Counted from the stretch's first letter, positions 4,957 through 13,647 are shown. The stretch: DNA of 16,467 nt from Candidatus Collierbacteria bacterium (GCA_903873735.1 CAIQPO010000074.1:1-16467), one strand, 5' to 3'. The notes: a model not told the origin generated them from the letters alone. Translations and numbers: made by a program.

Positions 4957-6930
4957 ATGGATATCAAAATAACTTACAACACTCTTAAAAAATTTCTAGA
5001 AACTGAATCTGGAGCTGAAAAAATTGCCCAAATTGTCAGTCTTTGCGGACCGACATTCGACAGAACTCACAAAATCGATGAGGATTATCTGTTTGAAATC
5101 GAGGCAATCACCAACAGAGTCGACACTGCCTGTGCCTACGGGGTAGCCAGAGAAGCAAATGCCATACTTAATCAACAAAAAATACCCTGCAAACTAACCG
5201 AAAATATCTACACAGAAAAATTAATCCAAAAAGTTGGCAAACCAAACAAATTTGAAATTGAGGTAAAAAACCCCGACAAGATTCTTCGTTTTACCGCGCT
5301 TGCCATAAATAATGTTAAGGTAAAGGCTTCAGACAAAATCACATCCGAACTACTAACTAATATTGGTGAAAGACCAATATCAAATGTAGTTGATATCACC
5401 AATGAATACACCCATTACTACGGCTGTCCATCTCACATATTTGATCTTGATAAAATCGGAAAAAAGAAATTAAACCTGAGGCAAAGCAAGCCAGGAGAGA
5501 CAGTTAAGCTGCTAGACGAGAGTCTTATTGAGCTAAAAGGAGATGATATTGTCATTGAAGATGGTGATGGCAAGTTAATTGATTTATGCGGAGTAATGGG
5601 GGGAGTTGAAGCCGTAGTTGATGAAAACACAACCAACATACTTTTAATTGTTCCCATTTACGATCCAAAATCAGTCAGAAGATCATCTCTTTACTCTCAA
5701 AAACGATCTATTGCTGCCCAAATCTATGAGAAAAGACCAGATATCGAGCTTGCACTACCAGTAATAAGCAAGATCGCCCAAACCATAGTTGAAAGAGCTG
5801 GAGGTGTAATTGATAGCGAGATCTATGATTACTATCCACATCCTAACCCAGAAAAAAAAGTCTCTATAGATTTAAATTGGCTAAACAAATTTATCGGTAT
5901 AAACCTGAATCAAGAAAATGTGATCTCAATCCTTTCAGATCTCGGTTTTTCTGGTAATACAGAGGGAAAAATCCTCACCTGCACTGTCCCTAGCTGGCGA
6001 TATCATGATATTGATATTAGAGAAGACCTGGCCGAAGAAATTGCCAGAGTCTACGGTTACTCTAACCTGCCATCAATACTACCTGCCTCTCAGCTACCGG
6101 CACTTGCCCCATCCAGTCTCCTAAGATATGAGCTAAAAGCCAAAAAATATCTTGCCGCTATCGGCTTTTCAGAAGTATTCAACAACTCCCTAATTTCAAA
6201 TGACTTAATTACCAAGTCGACTCTTGACACTAAGTCACATCTAAAACTGCAAAACTCTCTTTCTGAAGACTTTGAGTTCTTAAGAGTATCTCTACTTCCT
6301 TCACTAATCCAAAATTACAAAAACAACGAGGCTCTCTTCGACAAAATAAGGCTCTTTGAGCTTTCCAATGTATATCTTAAGCAAAACAGTGAGTTACCTG
6401 AAGAAAGGTCAACCTTATCACTAACCACCAATCTTACGTTTAGAGAAACAAAAGGAATAGTTGAGTCCCTCCTTCGACATCTAAATGTAAAACTTTTCTC
6501 TTGGAAAGAAACAAGCGAGCACACGCCATGCTTTTCAAAAGAACTTGCTTTACTAGTAATAGGAGGTAAAACGGTAGGAGTTGTTGGTAGAATTGACCCT
6601 CAAGTGAGAATAAACTACAGCTTAAAAACTGATATATATCTCTCTGAAATAAATTTCGCCTTACTTGTAGATCTAATTTCTCCAAACTACTCGTACAATC
6701 CAATATCTGAATATCCTTCAATAATCGAATCAATTACCATAGACTCAACCAAATCTGTGTCCGAACTTACTGATGCTATTAAGCAATCAGATAACCTCAT
6801 AACAGGCATCGAATACACCGAGTCTTACGGCAACAAACATACTTTTAAAATTACCTTTACATCTCCCTTAAAAAATCTTTCTCAAGTTGAAATCTCCTCA
6901 ATCAAAAGTAAAATCTTGCAAGTTGCTTGA
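4957..6930 (+). CDS. pheT: Phenylalanyl-tRNA synthetase beta subunit, short form
   Basis: 657 residues, against about 790-800 usually. After some 45 residues it passes straight into the segment EIEAITNRVDTACAYGVARE, which in full-length PheT follows an EMAP/OB-fold tRNA-binding domain of about 110 residues; that domain is absent. B3/B4 (about 90-280; editing domain), B5 (about 284-350, ending SWRYHDIDIREDLAEEIARV), the class II-like core (about 370-570) and the C-terminal FDX-ACB anticodon-binding domain (about 585-657) are all present. The missing N-terminal domain therefore looks like a clean loss. It is the beta partner of the PheS encoded just upstream. The gene ends 5 bp from the stop of the convergent penicillin-binding protein gene. 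Confidence 0.95.
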   Translation: MDIKITYNTLKKFLETESGAEKIAQIVSLCGPTFDRTHKIDEDYLFEIEAITNRVDTACAYGVAREANAILNQQKIPCKLTENIYTEKLIQKVGKPNKFEIEVKNPDKILRFTALAINNVKVKASDKITSELLTNIGERPISNVVDITNEYTHYYGCPSHIFDLDKIGKKKLNLRQSKPGETVKLLDESLIELKGDDIVIEDGDGKLIDLCGVMGGVEAVVDENTTNILLIVPIYDPKSVRRSSLYSQKRSIAAQIYEKRPDIELALPVISKIAQTIVERAGGVIDSEIYDYYPHPNPEKKVSIDLNWLNKFIGINLNQENVISILSDLGFSGNTEGKILTCTVPSWRYHDIDIREDLAEEIARVYGYSNLPSILPASQLPALAPSSLLRYELKAKKYLAAIGFSEVFNNSLISNDLITKSTLDTKSHLKLQNSLSEDFEFLRVSLLPSLIQNYKNNEALFDKIRLFELSNVYLKQNSELPEERSTLSLTTNLTFRETKGIVESLLRHLNVKLFSWKETSEHTPCFSKELALLVIGGKTVGVVGRIDPQVRINYSLKTDIYLSEINFALLVDLISPNYSYNPISEYPSIIESITIDSTKSVSELTDAIKQSDNLITGIEYTESYGNKHTFKITFTSPLKNLSQVEISSIKSKILQVA

Positions 6931-6935
6931 TACCT

Positions 6936-9506
6936 TTAGGGGGTAGGAGTGATACTGGGGGAGGGTGTGGATGTTGGGGTAGCAGTTGGCTGCGGAGTTG
7001 GCGCTTGCCAATCAGCATTAAATCCAAACTCCAAGTCTTTGCTAATTTCCTTATTTTCAGAGTTCCTCGCTACAATTCTAATGGAATGATTTCCATTTTG
7101 AAGCCTCATTTTCTTTACATAAGGCGCCTCAGAAAAAGATTGTTCTAGTGTTCCATCTACATTAAGCTCAACACGTGTCAGAGGCTTAATTGAAGCCACC
7201 TCAAAGCGAATTGTCACCTCTTCACCGTCAATTCTTTGTTTGCTTGAGGGACTGATTATCTGAATATCCATTTCAGCAGTTGCTCCACAGACCTCTGTTG
7301 GTGGCTTAAATATTCCATCAGTTTGTTTAATAATCCACTCATCGATACCTTTCTGCCATTTATTGTCCGGTGTAAGGGGGTCTCTCTCCTTTATAACAAT
7401 ATATTCACGCTCATCAAAATTACCCTGGGAAATTGCAATAGAGTCAGCCAACCTTCCTGAGTCTGTTTTACAGATTCTTAATTTTGTGTGAATTGGATCC
7501 AGACCACTTGGCAAAACCCCACCAACAATCCATTCTTTATAAGAAGGAAAATTATCATGAGCTGGATAACCAGAAACTTTATCAACCTCAATCTGTGATA
7601 CTCCAGCAGGCACTGTAAAAGGTTTGTCTGGTTTTGAGCTAAGCACCTCAAGCATTTGCCTTCTCCAGATAGGCGCAGCTCCAGACACGCCAGAAGCCAC
7701 ATTTTTCATCTTGTCATTATTATTGTTTCCCACCCAAACACCCACTACCACATCCTTGGTCCAACCCACAGTCCAGTTATCCCTCAAGTCGTTTGTTGTA
7801 CCAGTTTTTACTGCCACTGCCCTTGATCCCAAATTCAAATAGGAATTGGGAGCAAAGGTGATTAGCCTTGCGTTGTTATCAGATAAAACGGAATTAATCA
7901 AAAACGCCACTTTTTCATCCAACACTCTCTCTTTTCTCACCGCTTTACTCTCATATATTACCTTGCCATTTTTATCTTCAATTTTCAAAATCCCTACCGG
8001 CTCCACTTTAAAACCTCCGTTTCCAAACGATCCGTAAGCGGCAGACATCTCCAATAATTTCACTTCAGCGCCACCAAGTGCCATAGACAATCCCACCCTC
8101 GACATCGTTTCTCGTGTCGGGTCAAGAGATGTCATCCCCATCTTGTATCCCTGACTGAGCACTTTCTCCACCCCTACTAAAGCCAATAGTTTTACCGCTG
8201 GAATATTAAGCGAGCTTCCCAAGGCATCTCTCAAATGCACCAGACCTCTTTCTTTGCCATCATAGTTTTTTGGAACGTAAGGCGTCTTCTCATCTTTTCC
8301 TGGAAATTCTGTAACCACATCAGCGATCACTGAAGCAGGGGAGTATCCATTTGCAAAAGCCGTGGCGTAAACCAAAGGTTTGATGCTGGATCCTGGTTGC
8401 CTTAATCTGGTAGCTACATTTACCTCACCATCAATCGTCGCTTCAAAATAATTTTTAGAACCAACCATCGACAATATCTCACCATTATTTGCATCTAAAA
8501 TCACCGAAGCCCCGTTTGAAATATTCAGCTTAGAGGCAACTTTATCAATCTCCTCCATAACAATATCTTCAGCTTTATCTTGCAATGCATAATCAAGGGT
8601 GGTAGTTACTTTAAGCCCTCCTGTCTGCAGAATATTCGCCCCATACATCTCTTCTAATTCATCTTTTATATACATTACAAAATGGGGAGCTTTAATTCTA
8701 TTTCCGACACCTTTAAACACCATGTTTTCAATCTCCACATTTACCTTTTCTTCTTCATCCTTGGTGATATATCCATCCTCTCTCATTCTCCTCGACACTT
8801 CCTTCGCTCTTGGAATATAAGCCTTCTTATTTTCTCCCTGAGGTGAGTATCTAGTTGGAGACTGAGGTAAGCCAGCCAAAATAATAGATTCAGCTAGAGT
8901 AAGATCTTTCGTCTCCTTACCAAAATATTGCTTTGCTGCAGCCGCAACCCCCACGGCAGTGCCACCATAAGGAACTTCATTTAGATACATCTGCAATATC
9001 TCATCCTTTGAGTACTGCCTTTCAAGTCTAAGTGACAGCACAAACTCTCTTATCTTTCTGGAAAGACGTCTTTCTCTTGTCAGCAACACAGTTTTTACCA
9101 GCTGCTGTGTCAGTGTCGATCCACCAATAAGTCTCCGATTCACTACCACATTCTTAATTATTCTCGGAATTGCCAACGGATCAAAGCCTTGATGCTTATA
9201 AAAGTCCTTATCCTCCACCGCCACCGTTGCCTTTTTCAAATAATCCGGCATCTCATTTATAGACACAAATTTGCGGTCTTCATCGATGAAAACATCATAG
9301 AGCACCTCTTTCCCAGTTCTATCCAAAATCTCTGTCGAATAACCAGAAAGTCGTCTTACTTTACCTGGATCTGGCAGCCCTCTTGAATACCATGCAAAAA
9401 TGCCTACTACCGAAACAATCATAAAAATCAATCCAAAAAACAACCACTTGCCCAAGTTTATTTGAGGAAACTTAAAATTGAAGGCTAGTCGTCTTCTCCT
9501 ATACAT
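6936..9506 (-). CDS. Class A penicillin-binding protein (PBP1A-like)
   Basis: 856 residues. Residues 1-20 are basic and cytoplasmic, followed by one membrane helix (about 21-40). The GT51 glycosyltransferase domain has VAVEDKDFYKHQG with catalytic Glu98, and GGSTLTQQ (128-135). The transpeptidase domain (about 330-640) has the SxxK motif at Ser373-Lys376, SLN at 432-434 and KTGT at 567-570, so all key residues are present. Then comes an Ig-like C-terminal domain (about 740-830) with ISPSSKQRIDGEEVTIRFEV, and a Pro/Thr-rich tail of about 20 residues. It polymerises lipid II and crosslinks peptidoglycan outside the membrane. ATG at 9506 precedes the basic membrane anchor. It is divergent from the mini-gene and recG. 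Confidence 0.95.
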   Translation of the reverse strand: MYRRRRLAFNFKFPQINLGKWLFFGLIFMIVSVVGIFAWYSRGLPDPGKVRRLSGYSTEILDRTGKEVLYDVFIDEDRKFVSINEMPDYLKKATVAVEDKDFYKHQGFDPLAIPRIIKNVVVNRRLIGGSTLTQQLVKTVLLTRERRLSRKIREFVLSLRLERQYSKDEILQMYLNEVPYGGTAVGVAAAAKQYFGKETKDLTLAESIILAGLPQSPTRYSPQGENKKAYIPRAKEVSRRMREDGYITKDEEEKVNVEIENMVFKGVGNRIKAPHFVMYIKDELEEMYGANILQTGGLKVTTTLDYALQDKAEDIVMEEIDKVASKLNISNGASVILDANNGEILSMVGSKNYFEATIDGEVNVATRLRQPGSSIKPLVYATAFANGYSPASVIADVVTEFPGKDEKTPYVPKNYDGKERGLVHLRDALGSSLNIPAVKLLALVGVEKVLSQGYKMGMTSLDPTRETMSRVGLSMALGGAEVKLLEMSAAYGSFGNGGFKVEPVGILKIEDKNGKVIYESKAVRKERVLDEKVAFLINSVLSDNNARLITFAPNSYLNLGSRAVAVKTGTTNDLRDNWTVGWTKDVVVGVWVGNNNNDKMKNVASGVSGAAPIWRRQMLEVLSSKPDKPFTVPAGVSQIEVDKVSGYPAHDNFPSYKEWIVGGVLPSGLDPIHTKLRICKTDSGRLADSIAISQGNFDEREYIVIKERDPLTPDNKWQKGIDEWIIKQTDGIFKPPTEVCGATAEMDIQIISPSSKQRIDGEEVTIRFEVASIKPLTRVELNVDGTLEQSFSEAPYVKKMRLQNGNHSIRIVARNSENKEISKDLEFGFNADWQAPTPQPTATPTSTPSPSITPTP

Positions 9507-9550
9507 ATATAGTGTCTTAATATCATACTACACCACTTGCTTATGCTGTT

Positions 9551-9556
9551 TATAAT
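9551..9556 (+). promoter_or_regulatory. Perfect -10 element (TATAAT) upstream of the mini-gene and recG
   Basis: TATAAT lies 9 nt before ATG 9566 in the 59-bp divergent interval. No good -35 is found at 16-18 bp spacing. Transcription would start within a few bases of the ATG. Confidence 0.5.
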
Positions 9557-9565
9557 AAAAAGGGT

Positions 9566-9667
9566 ATGACCAAGAAACAAAGAAAAATATTCAACATTAT
9601 TATTCTCATTGGATCAATTGTCCTAATTGCCACTACCTTTGCATCCATGTTTATATATGGATCTTAA
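9566..9667 (+). CDS. 33-residue single-pass membrane mini-protein
   Basis: ATG 9566 to TAA 9665-9667. The first seven residues are MTKKQRK, strongly basic; then come about 20 hydrophobic residues (FNIIILIGSIVLIATTF) and a short end FIYGS. This is the layout of a minimal N-in membrane anchor, similar in form to Firmicutes mini-proteins such as Prli42 or DUF4044, though homology is not shown. AAGGG just before ATG is a weak ribosome binding site. Its last 11 nt overlap the recG ATG in another frame, so recG translation is probably coupled to it. It lies under the common size cut-off and is easily missed. Function unknown. Confidence 0.65.
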   Translation: MTKKQRKIFNIIILIGSIVLIATTFASMFIYGS

Positions 9668-11630
9668 AGACAAGATTACTTCTGTCAAAGGAATTGGCGA
9701 AAACTACGCCCAAAAGCTAGAAAAACTAAGAATTGAAACAGTATCAGACTTGATAAGCCATTATCCTTTTAGATATCTAGACTTTACCCACCCAACAGAT
9801 ATTAAATCGCTCACAGAAGGCAAAGATTCAGTTTTTATCGCCATCATAGACAATCCAAAGCTTTTTTACACTAAAAGTGGCAGGTTAATGTTTCAAGCTC
9901 AAGCCACAGACAATAGCGGAAAAATAAATCTAATCTGGTTTAATAATCCATACATCAAACGCCTAATCAGAGCAGGGGAGACATACACCATAGCCGGCAA
10001 ACCTAGTATTTTTTCCGGAAAACTCTGTTTAATTTCTCCATCAATAGAACAAGGAGACTCGCTTTCAATAAACACCAAAGGTTTAGTTCCTATTTACCAC
10101 CAAACTGAAGGAATTACCTCAAGATGGCTAAGGGGAAAAATCAACTCACTAATCCCTGATCTAAACATTATCGATCCTGCAGAACACATTGCTCGCGATA
10201 TTGGTTTGATAGGTTTACACACTTCAATAAAACAAATTCACTTTCCTCAAAGTAGTGAGGAGAGATTTCAGGCTGATAAGCGCTTATCCTTCAACGAACA
10301 CCTTACAGTGTGTCTACGAAATGCACTTGAAAGAGATAAGCTTGGTAGTTCCATAAAGATCAAGCCAAACCAAGAATTGCTTAACCAATCACTGAAAAAA
10401 CTCCCATTCACACTTACCCAAGGTCAACAAAAGGCTATCAAACATCTATTTAAAGACCTTGGTAAAAAAGACTTCACTCACCGCCTTATCCAAGGTGAAA
10501 CAGGATCGGGAAAAACTGTCACCATGATAATTGCTGCTGATCAGGTAATTCATTCAGGTTTTAGCGTTGCCATCCTCGCTCCTACAGAAATTTTAGCTAC
10601 CCAACACCTAGCCACCTTTAAAAGTTTTTCAAATTTTCCTGAAAATATTCAGCTTATCACCGCCTCATCCAATACCCCAATTAGTCACCATAAACCAATT
10701 ATCTATATTGGCACCCACGCTATTCTCCATCAAATTCCTGCAGATTTACAATATCCACTTGGTCTTATTGCCATAGATGAACAGCACAAGTTTGGTGTTC
10801 ACCAAAGGGAAGAGCTTATAGAGCGCACACCGCTACCACATTTAATCAACCTTTCAGCTACTCCCATACCCAGAACATTTGCACTTAGCCTCATTGGTGA
10901 TATTGAACTTACCACTATCAACTCATCACCCACAAATAGACTACCAACACAAACCCATATTATCTCCCCAGAAAGATTTTCTAACTCAACCAGCTGGATG
11001 GTCGAAAAACTTAAGCAGGGTAACAGCATATATGTGGTCTGTCCCAATATTCACACGAGTGAAAATGATATCGCTACTGTAGAAAAGATCTATCCTCAAT
11101 ATAGAAAAAAATATTCAGAAACAACAAAAATATTTACTCTTCATGGCAAAATGGCAAAGCAAGAGCAACAAGACACTATTAATACTTTCAAGAGTACCCC
11201 TTCAAGTATCCTAATCTCCACATCACTCATAGAAGTCGGTATAGACATTCCACAAGCGAATATAATGATCATTCACTCAGCAGAACGCTTTGGTTTAGCC
11301 CAGCTTCACCAGCTTCGCGGTAGGGTAGGTAGGTCTGGCTCACAAGGATATCTATTCCTAGTGCCTACCAGTGAAGAACAAACAGAGATTGAGAGACTCC
11401 AGCTACTTCATAGATATTCATCAGGAATTGCGCTGTCACAAAAAGATTTAAGGTTAAGAGGTGCTGGGGATATTTTTGGCACTAAACAACATGGTGCAAA
11501 TTCCATTAGATTAAAATATTTTTGGTCAAAAGCATCATTTACTAAAGCAAAAACTATTTCCAGAACAATCATCCGCAAGGATAAAGCTGAAGCAAAACAA
11601 CTCCTTCATCAGCTTGAAGCTCTTTTGTAA
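9657..11630 (+). CDS. recG: ATP-dependent DNA helicase RecG
   Basis: 657 residues; E. coli RecG has 693. The N-terminal wedge/OB-fold region (about 1-250) contains a helix-hairpin-helix-like SVKGIGENYAQKLEKL. Walker A is GETGSGKT (280-287) and the Walker B/DEQH box is DEQHKFG (from 374); LSATPIPRTFAL and the GRVGRSGSQGY motif VI with the following RecG 'DLRLRGAGDIFGTKQHG' block complete the superfamily 2 set. It remodels stalled replication forks and Holliday junctions. I chose ATG 9657 rather than TTG 9627 because homology begins at MDLKDKI and the 9627 extension is the mini-gene read out of frame. Confidence 0.95.
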   Translation: MDLKDKITSVKGIGENYAQKLEKLRIETVSDLISHYPFRYLDFTHPTDIKSLTEGKDSVFIAIIDNPKLFYTKSGRLMFQAQATDNSGKINLIWFNNPYIKRLIRAGETYTIAGKPSIFSGKLCLISPSIEQGDSLSINTKGLVPIYHQTEGITSRWLRGKINSLIPDLNIIDPAEHIARDIGLIGLHTSIKQIHFPQSSEERFQADKRLSFNEHLTVCLRNALERDKLGSSIKIKPNQELLNQSLKKLPFTLTQGQQKAIKHLFKDLGKKDFTHRLIQGETGSGKTVTMIIAADQVIHSGFSVAILAPTEILATQHLATFKSFSNFPENIQLITASSNTPISHHKPIIYIGTHAILHQIPADLQYPLGLIAIDEQHKFGVHQREELIERTPLPHLINLSATPIPRTFALSLIGDIELTTINSSPTNRLPTQTHIISPERFSNSTSWMVEKLKQGNSIYVVCPNIHTSENDIATVEKIYPQYRKKYSETTKIFTLHGKMAKQEQQDTINTFKSTPSSILISTSLIEVGIDIPQANIMIIHSAERFGLAQLHQLRGRVGRSGSQGYLFLVPTSEEQTEIERLQLLHRYSSGIALSQKDLRLRGAGDIFGTKQHGANSIRLKYFWSKASFTKAKTISRTIIRKDKAEAKQLLHQLEALL

Positions 11631-11636
11631 AACATC

Positions 11637-11665
11637 TTGCAACTCCTACCCTCTCATGTTAAGAT
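11637..11665 (+). promoter_or_regulatory. Promoter of the 500-residue surface protein gene
   Basis: TTGCAA (11637-11642), 17-bp spacer, TAAGAT (11660-11665). ATG 11673 follows after 7 nt, so initiation would be at or next to the start codon. Confidence 0.5.
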
Positions 11666-11672
11666 ATAGGAC

Positions 11673-13175
11673 ATGGTAAATAAAGAAACCATGTTGGACA
11701 GGGAGAGGATGTATCCTCAACCCAGCTTCGAGAGTTACACTCTAGCTCTCGCAGCCACTGCAGAGGCCGATTTGGCCTCTTTTTTGTATCAAGAAGGGGA
11801 AGAAATGCCGGATTTTGAGCACGACATCACTCTCTGGATGAAGGGAGTAAACCTAGGTGAAGAAGCAGGAGATATATCTGCTCGCATTGAAACCAAACAG
11901 GGTAGGGGAAGAACATACACTCTTAATACAGACACATTTGATACAGGAGATGGAGTCTTGGATGAGTCTACTCCTGATGGTATCCTTACTGCTCTTGCTG
12001 TCACCAAAGCCAAGCTACTTGCTGTGAGACCTCTCATGGAAGAGATATATCCAGCTCTCTCCTGGGAAGCAGATGAATACATTAAGTACTTAGACCAAGC
12101 AGCAGAAAACATCATCTCTCCCAAACAAGACAAAAGGGGAGGAAGGAGAGTTCACTACTCCCTCAAAGACACTCTCTCTGATCTCTTTGCTGGTTCTCCT
12201 GCATCAAGAAGATACGCTGGTCTTTCTCTTCTAGTCCTTACCTCACTTGTTCTTGCTTCTTGTAAACCAGTAGAGGCAACCAGTACTGTTACTCCAGATG
12301 TAGAACCAACCAGAGCCAGAGTAACAGAAGTCACCTCTGTTCCTACTGAAGTCATCACCCAAGTTACTCCTCAAAACACACCATCACCCACAGTTCACAT
12401 GGTCACTCCCACCGAAGACACCAGAACCAAAACTCCTACCATTACAGTGATGCCTACAGTTACAGTCAGCCCAGAGGCCCCTCTTACTCCAGAGTATACA
12501 GTTGGAGAGCTTCCACCCACACTCGAGGAATGCTCAATCAATACGCTTCATATGGATACACTCGACGAAGATCTTGTAAAGTTAAATCAAGCAGAACATG
12601 ATATTCCGCTATTTGAAAATGTTATCGGTCCTAATATGTGGGAAAACGTCGGGCAACAAGGGGACGCGACCAGCTTGAGATCGCCGCTGTTTATCACTAG
12701 TCCAACCCCAGAAGATAATACAATTCTTAGAAATTGTGCAATGTTAGAGATTGATGGAAATCACCCAATTTATATATTTTCAGTTCCAATTATCACGAGA
12801 GCAGGAAACAAATTTATCGCACATTTTGGAGTAGACGCAGTTTCAATTGTTAACCAAGCGTGGGAGTTTGATTTCAACGGAACAAATGGATTGGTAGAGA
12901 GGGTAAGTCCATATACAAACTACGAACTAATAAGAAATAACCCTACATCACTAATTACAGCGGTCATATATGGTGGAGAAATACTTCCCCCAGACTCATA
13001 TTTCGACTCCAAAGATGCATCACAAGAAAGTACCAGGCAAATCTTTCAACATGCCTTAGACAATGGTTATCTGCAAGCAATAGACAATGTATTAAGAGGA
13101 GTTGATACTGAAGAAGATATAGAGATCTTAAAAAAAGTGATCATTCCCTCAATAGGTATTGTCCGAGATGGGTAA
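11673..13175 (+). CDS. Membrane-anchored protein with mid-protein lipobox-like segment; unknown function
   Basis: 500 residues. Residues 1-175 are soluble, acidic and without a signal peptide. A basic stretch (SPASRRY) leads into a hydrophobic segment ending SLVLASC with Cys197, which looks exactly like a lipoprotein signal and lipobox but lies in mid-protein. Next is a Thr/Pro/Val-rich linker (about 200-280) and an unknown C-terminal domain (about 285-500). I predict cytoplasm-membrane-outside topology. No ATG, GTG or TTG close to the hydrophobic segment would turn it into a simple lipoprotein. The start is uncertain: ATG 11673 fits a leaderless promoter; ATG 11805 (before MPDFEHD) has a purine-rich AAGGGGAA and would lie after the terminator-like hairpin at 11762-11785. 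Base use becomes more AT-rich after about 12540. I recognise no family. Confidence 0.75.
   Translation: MVNKETMLDRERMYPQPSFESYTLALAATAEADLASFLYQEGEEMPDFEHDITLWMKGVNLGEEAGDISARIETKQGRGRTYTLNTDTFDTGDGVLDESTPDGILTALAVTKAKLLAVRPLMEEIYPALSWEADEYIKYLDQAAENIISPKQDKRGGRRVHYSLKDTLSDLFAGSPASRRYAGLSLLVLTSLVLASCKPVEATSTVTPDVEPTRARVTEVTSVPTEVITQVTPQNTPSPTVHMVTPTEDTRTKTPTITVMPTVTVSPEAPLTPEYTVGELPPTLEECSINTLHMDTLDEDLVKLNQAEHDIPLFENVIGPNMWENVGQQGDATSLRSPLFITSPTPEDNTILRNCAMLEIDGNHPIYIFSVPIITRAGNKFIAHFGVDAVSIVNQAWEFDFNGTNGLVERVSPYTNYELIRNNPTSLITAVIYGGEILPPDSYFDSKDASQESTRQIFQHALDNGYLQAIDNVLRGVDTEEDIEILKKVIIPSIGIVRDG
11762..11785 (+). terminator. Intrinsic-terminator-like hairpin inside the 5' coding region
   Basis: AGAGGCC (11762-11768), loop GATTT, GGCCTCT (11774-11780), with T at 11780-11785. 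The 7-bp GC-rich stem plus T6 matches a textbook terminator, but it lies about 30 codons into the open frame. It is either an attenuator in a leader or a coding coincidence. Confidence 0.5.
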
Positions 13176-13221
13176 ACATTGCCCCAACAAATAAACTCAA
13201 ATTTGGTATCCTTATATGTAG

Positions 13222-13647
13222 ATGACCAAAAAACTTAAAGTGTCAATAGTGACAGCAATTGTTGTCATCATTTTAATAGTCCTTTCTTTTCTTAGGTTTG
13301 ACGGTTTTAATTTCTATGACCGAATTTACCTGACATACTCAAAATATAAAAACGGAGTGCAAAATGAATTTATACAAAAATGGAGAGTGAAATCATACGA
13401 TTCTTATCACCGCATACTAGAATTAACTAGACGAAGCGGAGAAATAATTACCATGAAACTGGACATAAAGACCACCTCTTTTGTCTACAAGGATGCCACT
13501 GAAAAATACAGAGCAGTTCTTCCATACGAAAATGAAATCAAAAAAAGACTTTGCGCAGGAAATATGATAAGCCTTTACCGAAAGTATGATGGCTCTAAAT
13601 GGCAAGTACCTCAAATTACAATTGAAACAGACAAAACCTGTGAATAA
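13222..13647 (+). CDS. Single-pass membrane protein of unknown function
   Basis: 141 residues. MTKKLK is followed by a hydrophobic helix (about 8-24, VSIVTAIVVIILIVLSF), then a basic, Tyr-rich outer domain of about 115 residues with two cysteines (Cys110, in KRLCAGN, and Cys140, second from the end). It is either an uncleaved anchor or a signal peptide with no obvious cleavage site. No family is recognised. ATG 13222 has no Shine-Dalgarno site. The stop codon region overlaps the start of the giant surface protein by 8 nt, so the two are probably co-translated and may act together at the cell surface. Confidence 0.75.
   Translation: MTKKLKVSIVTAIVVIILIVLSFLRFDGFNFYDRIYLTYSKYKNGVQNEFIQKWRVKSYDSYHRILELTRRSGEIITMKLDIKTTSFVYKDATEKYRAVLPYENEIKKRLCAGNMISLYRKYDGSKWQVPQITIETDKTCE

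Noticed and set aside
9627..9656. TTG start 10 codons upstream of recG ATG
   Set aside because: The added residues are the mini-gene read out of frame, and RecG similarity begins at MDLKDKI.
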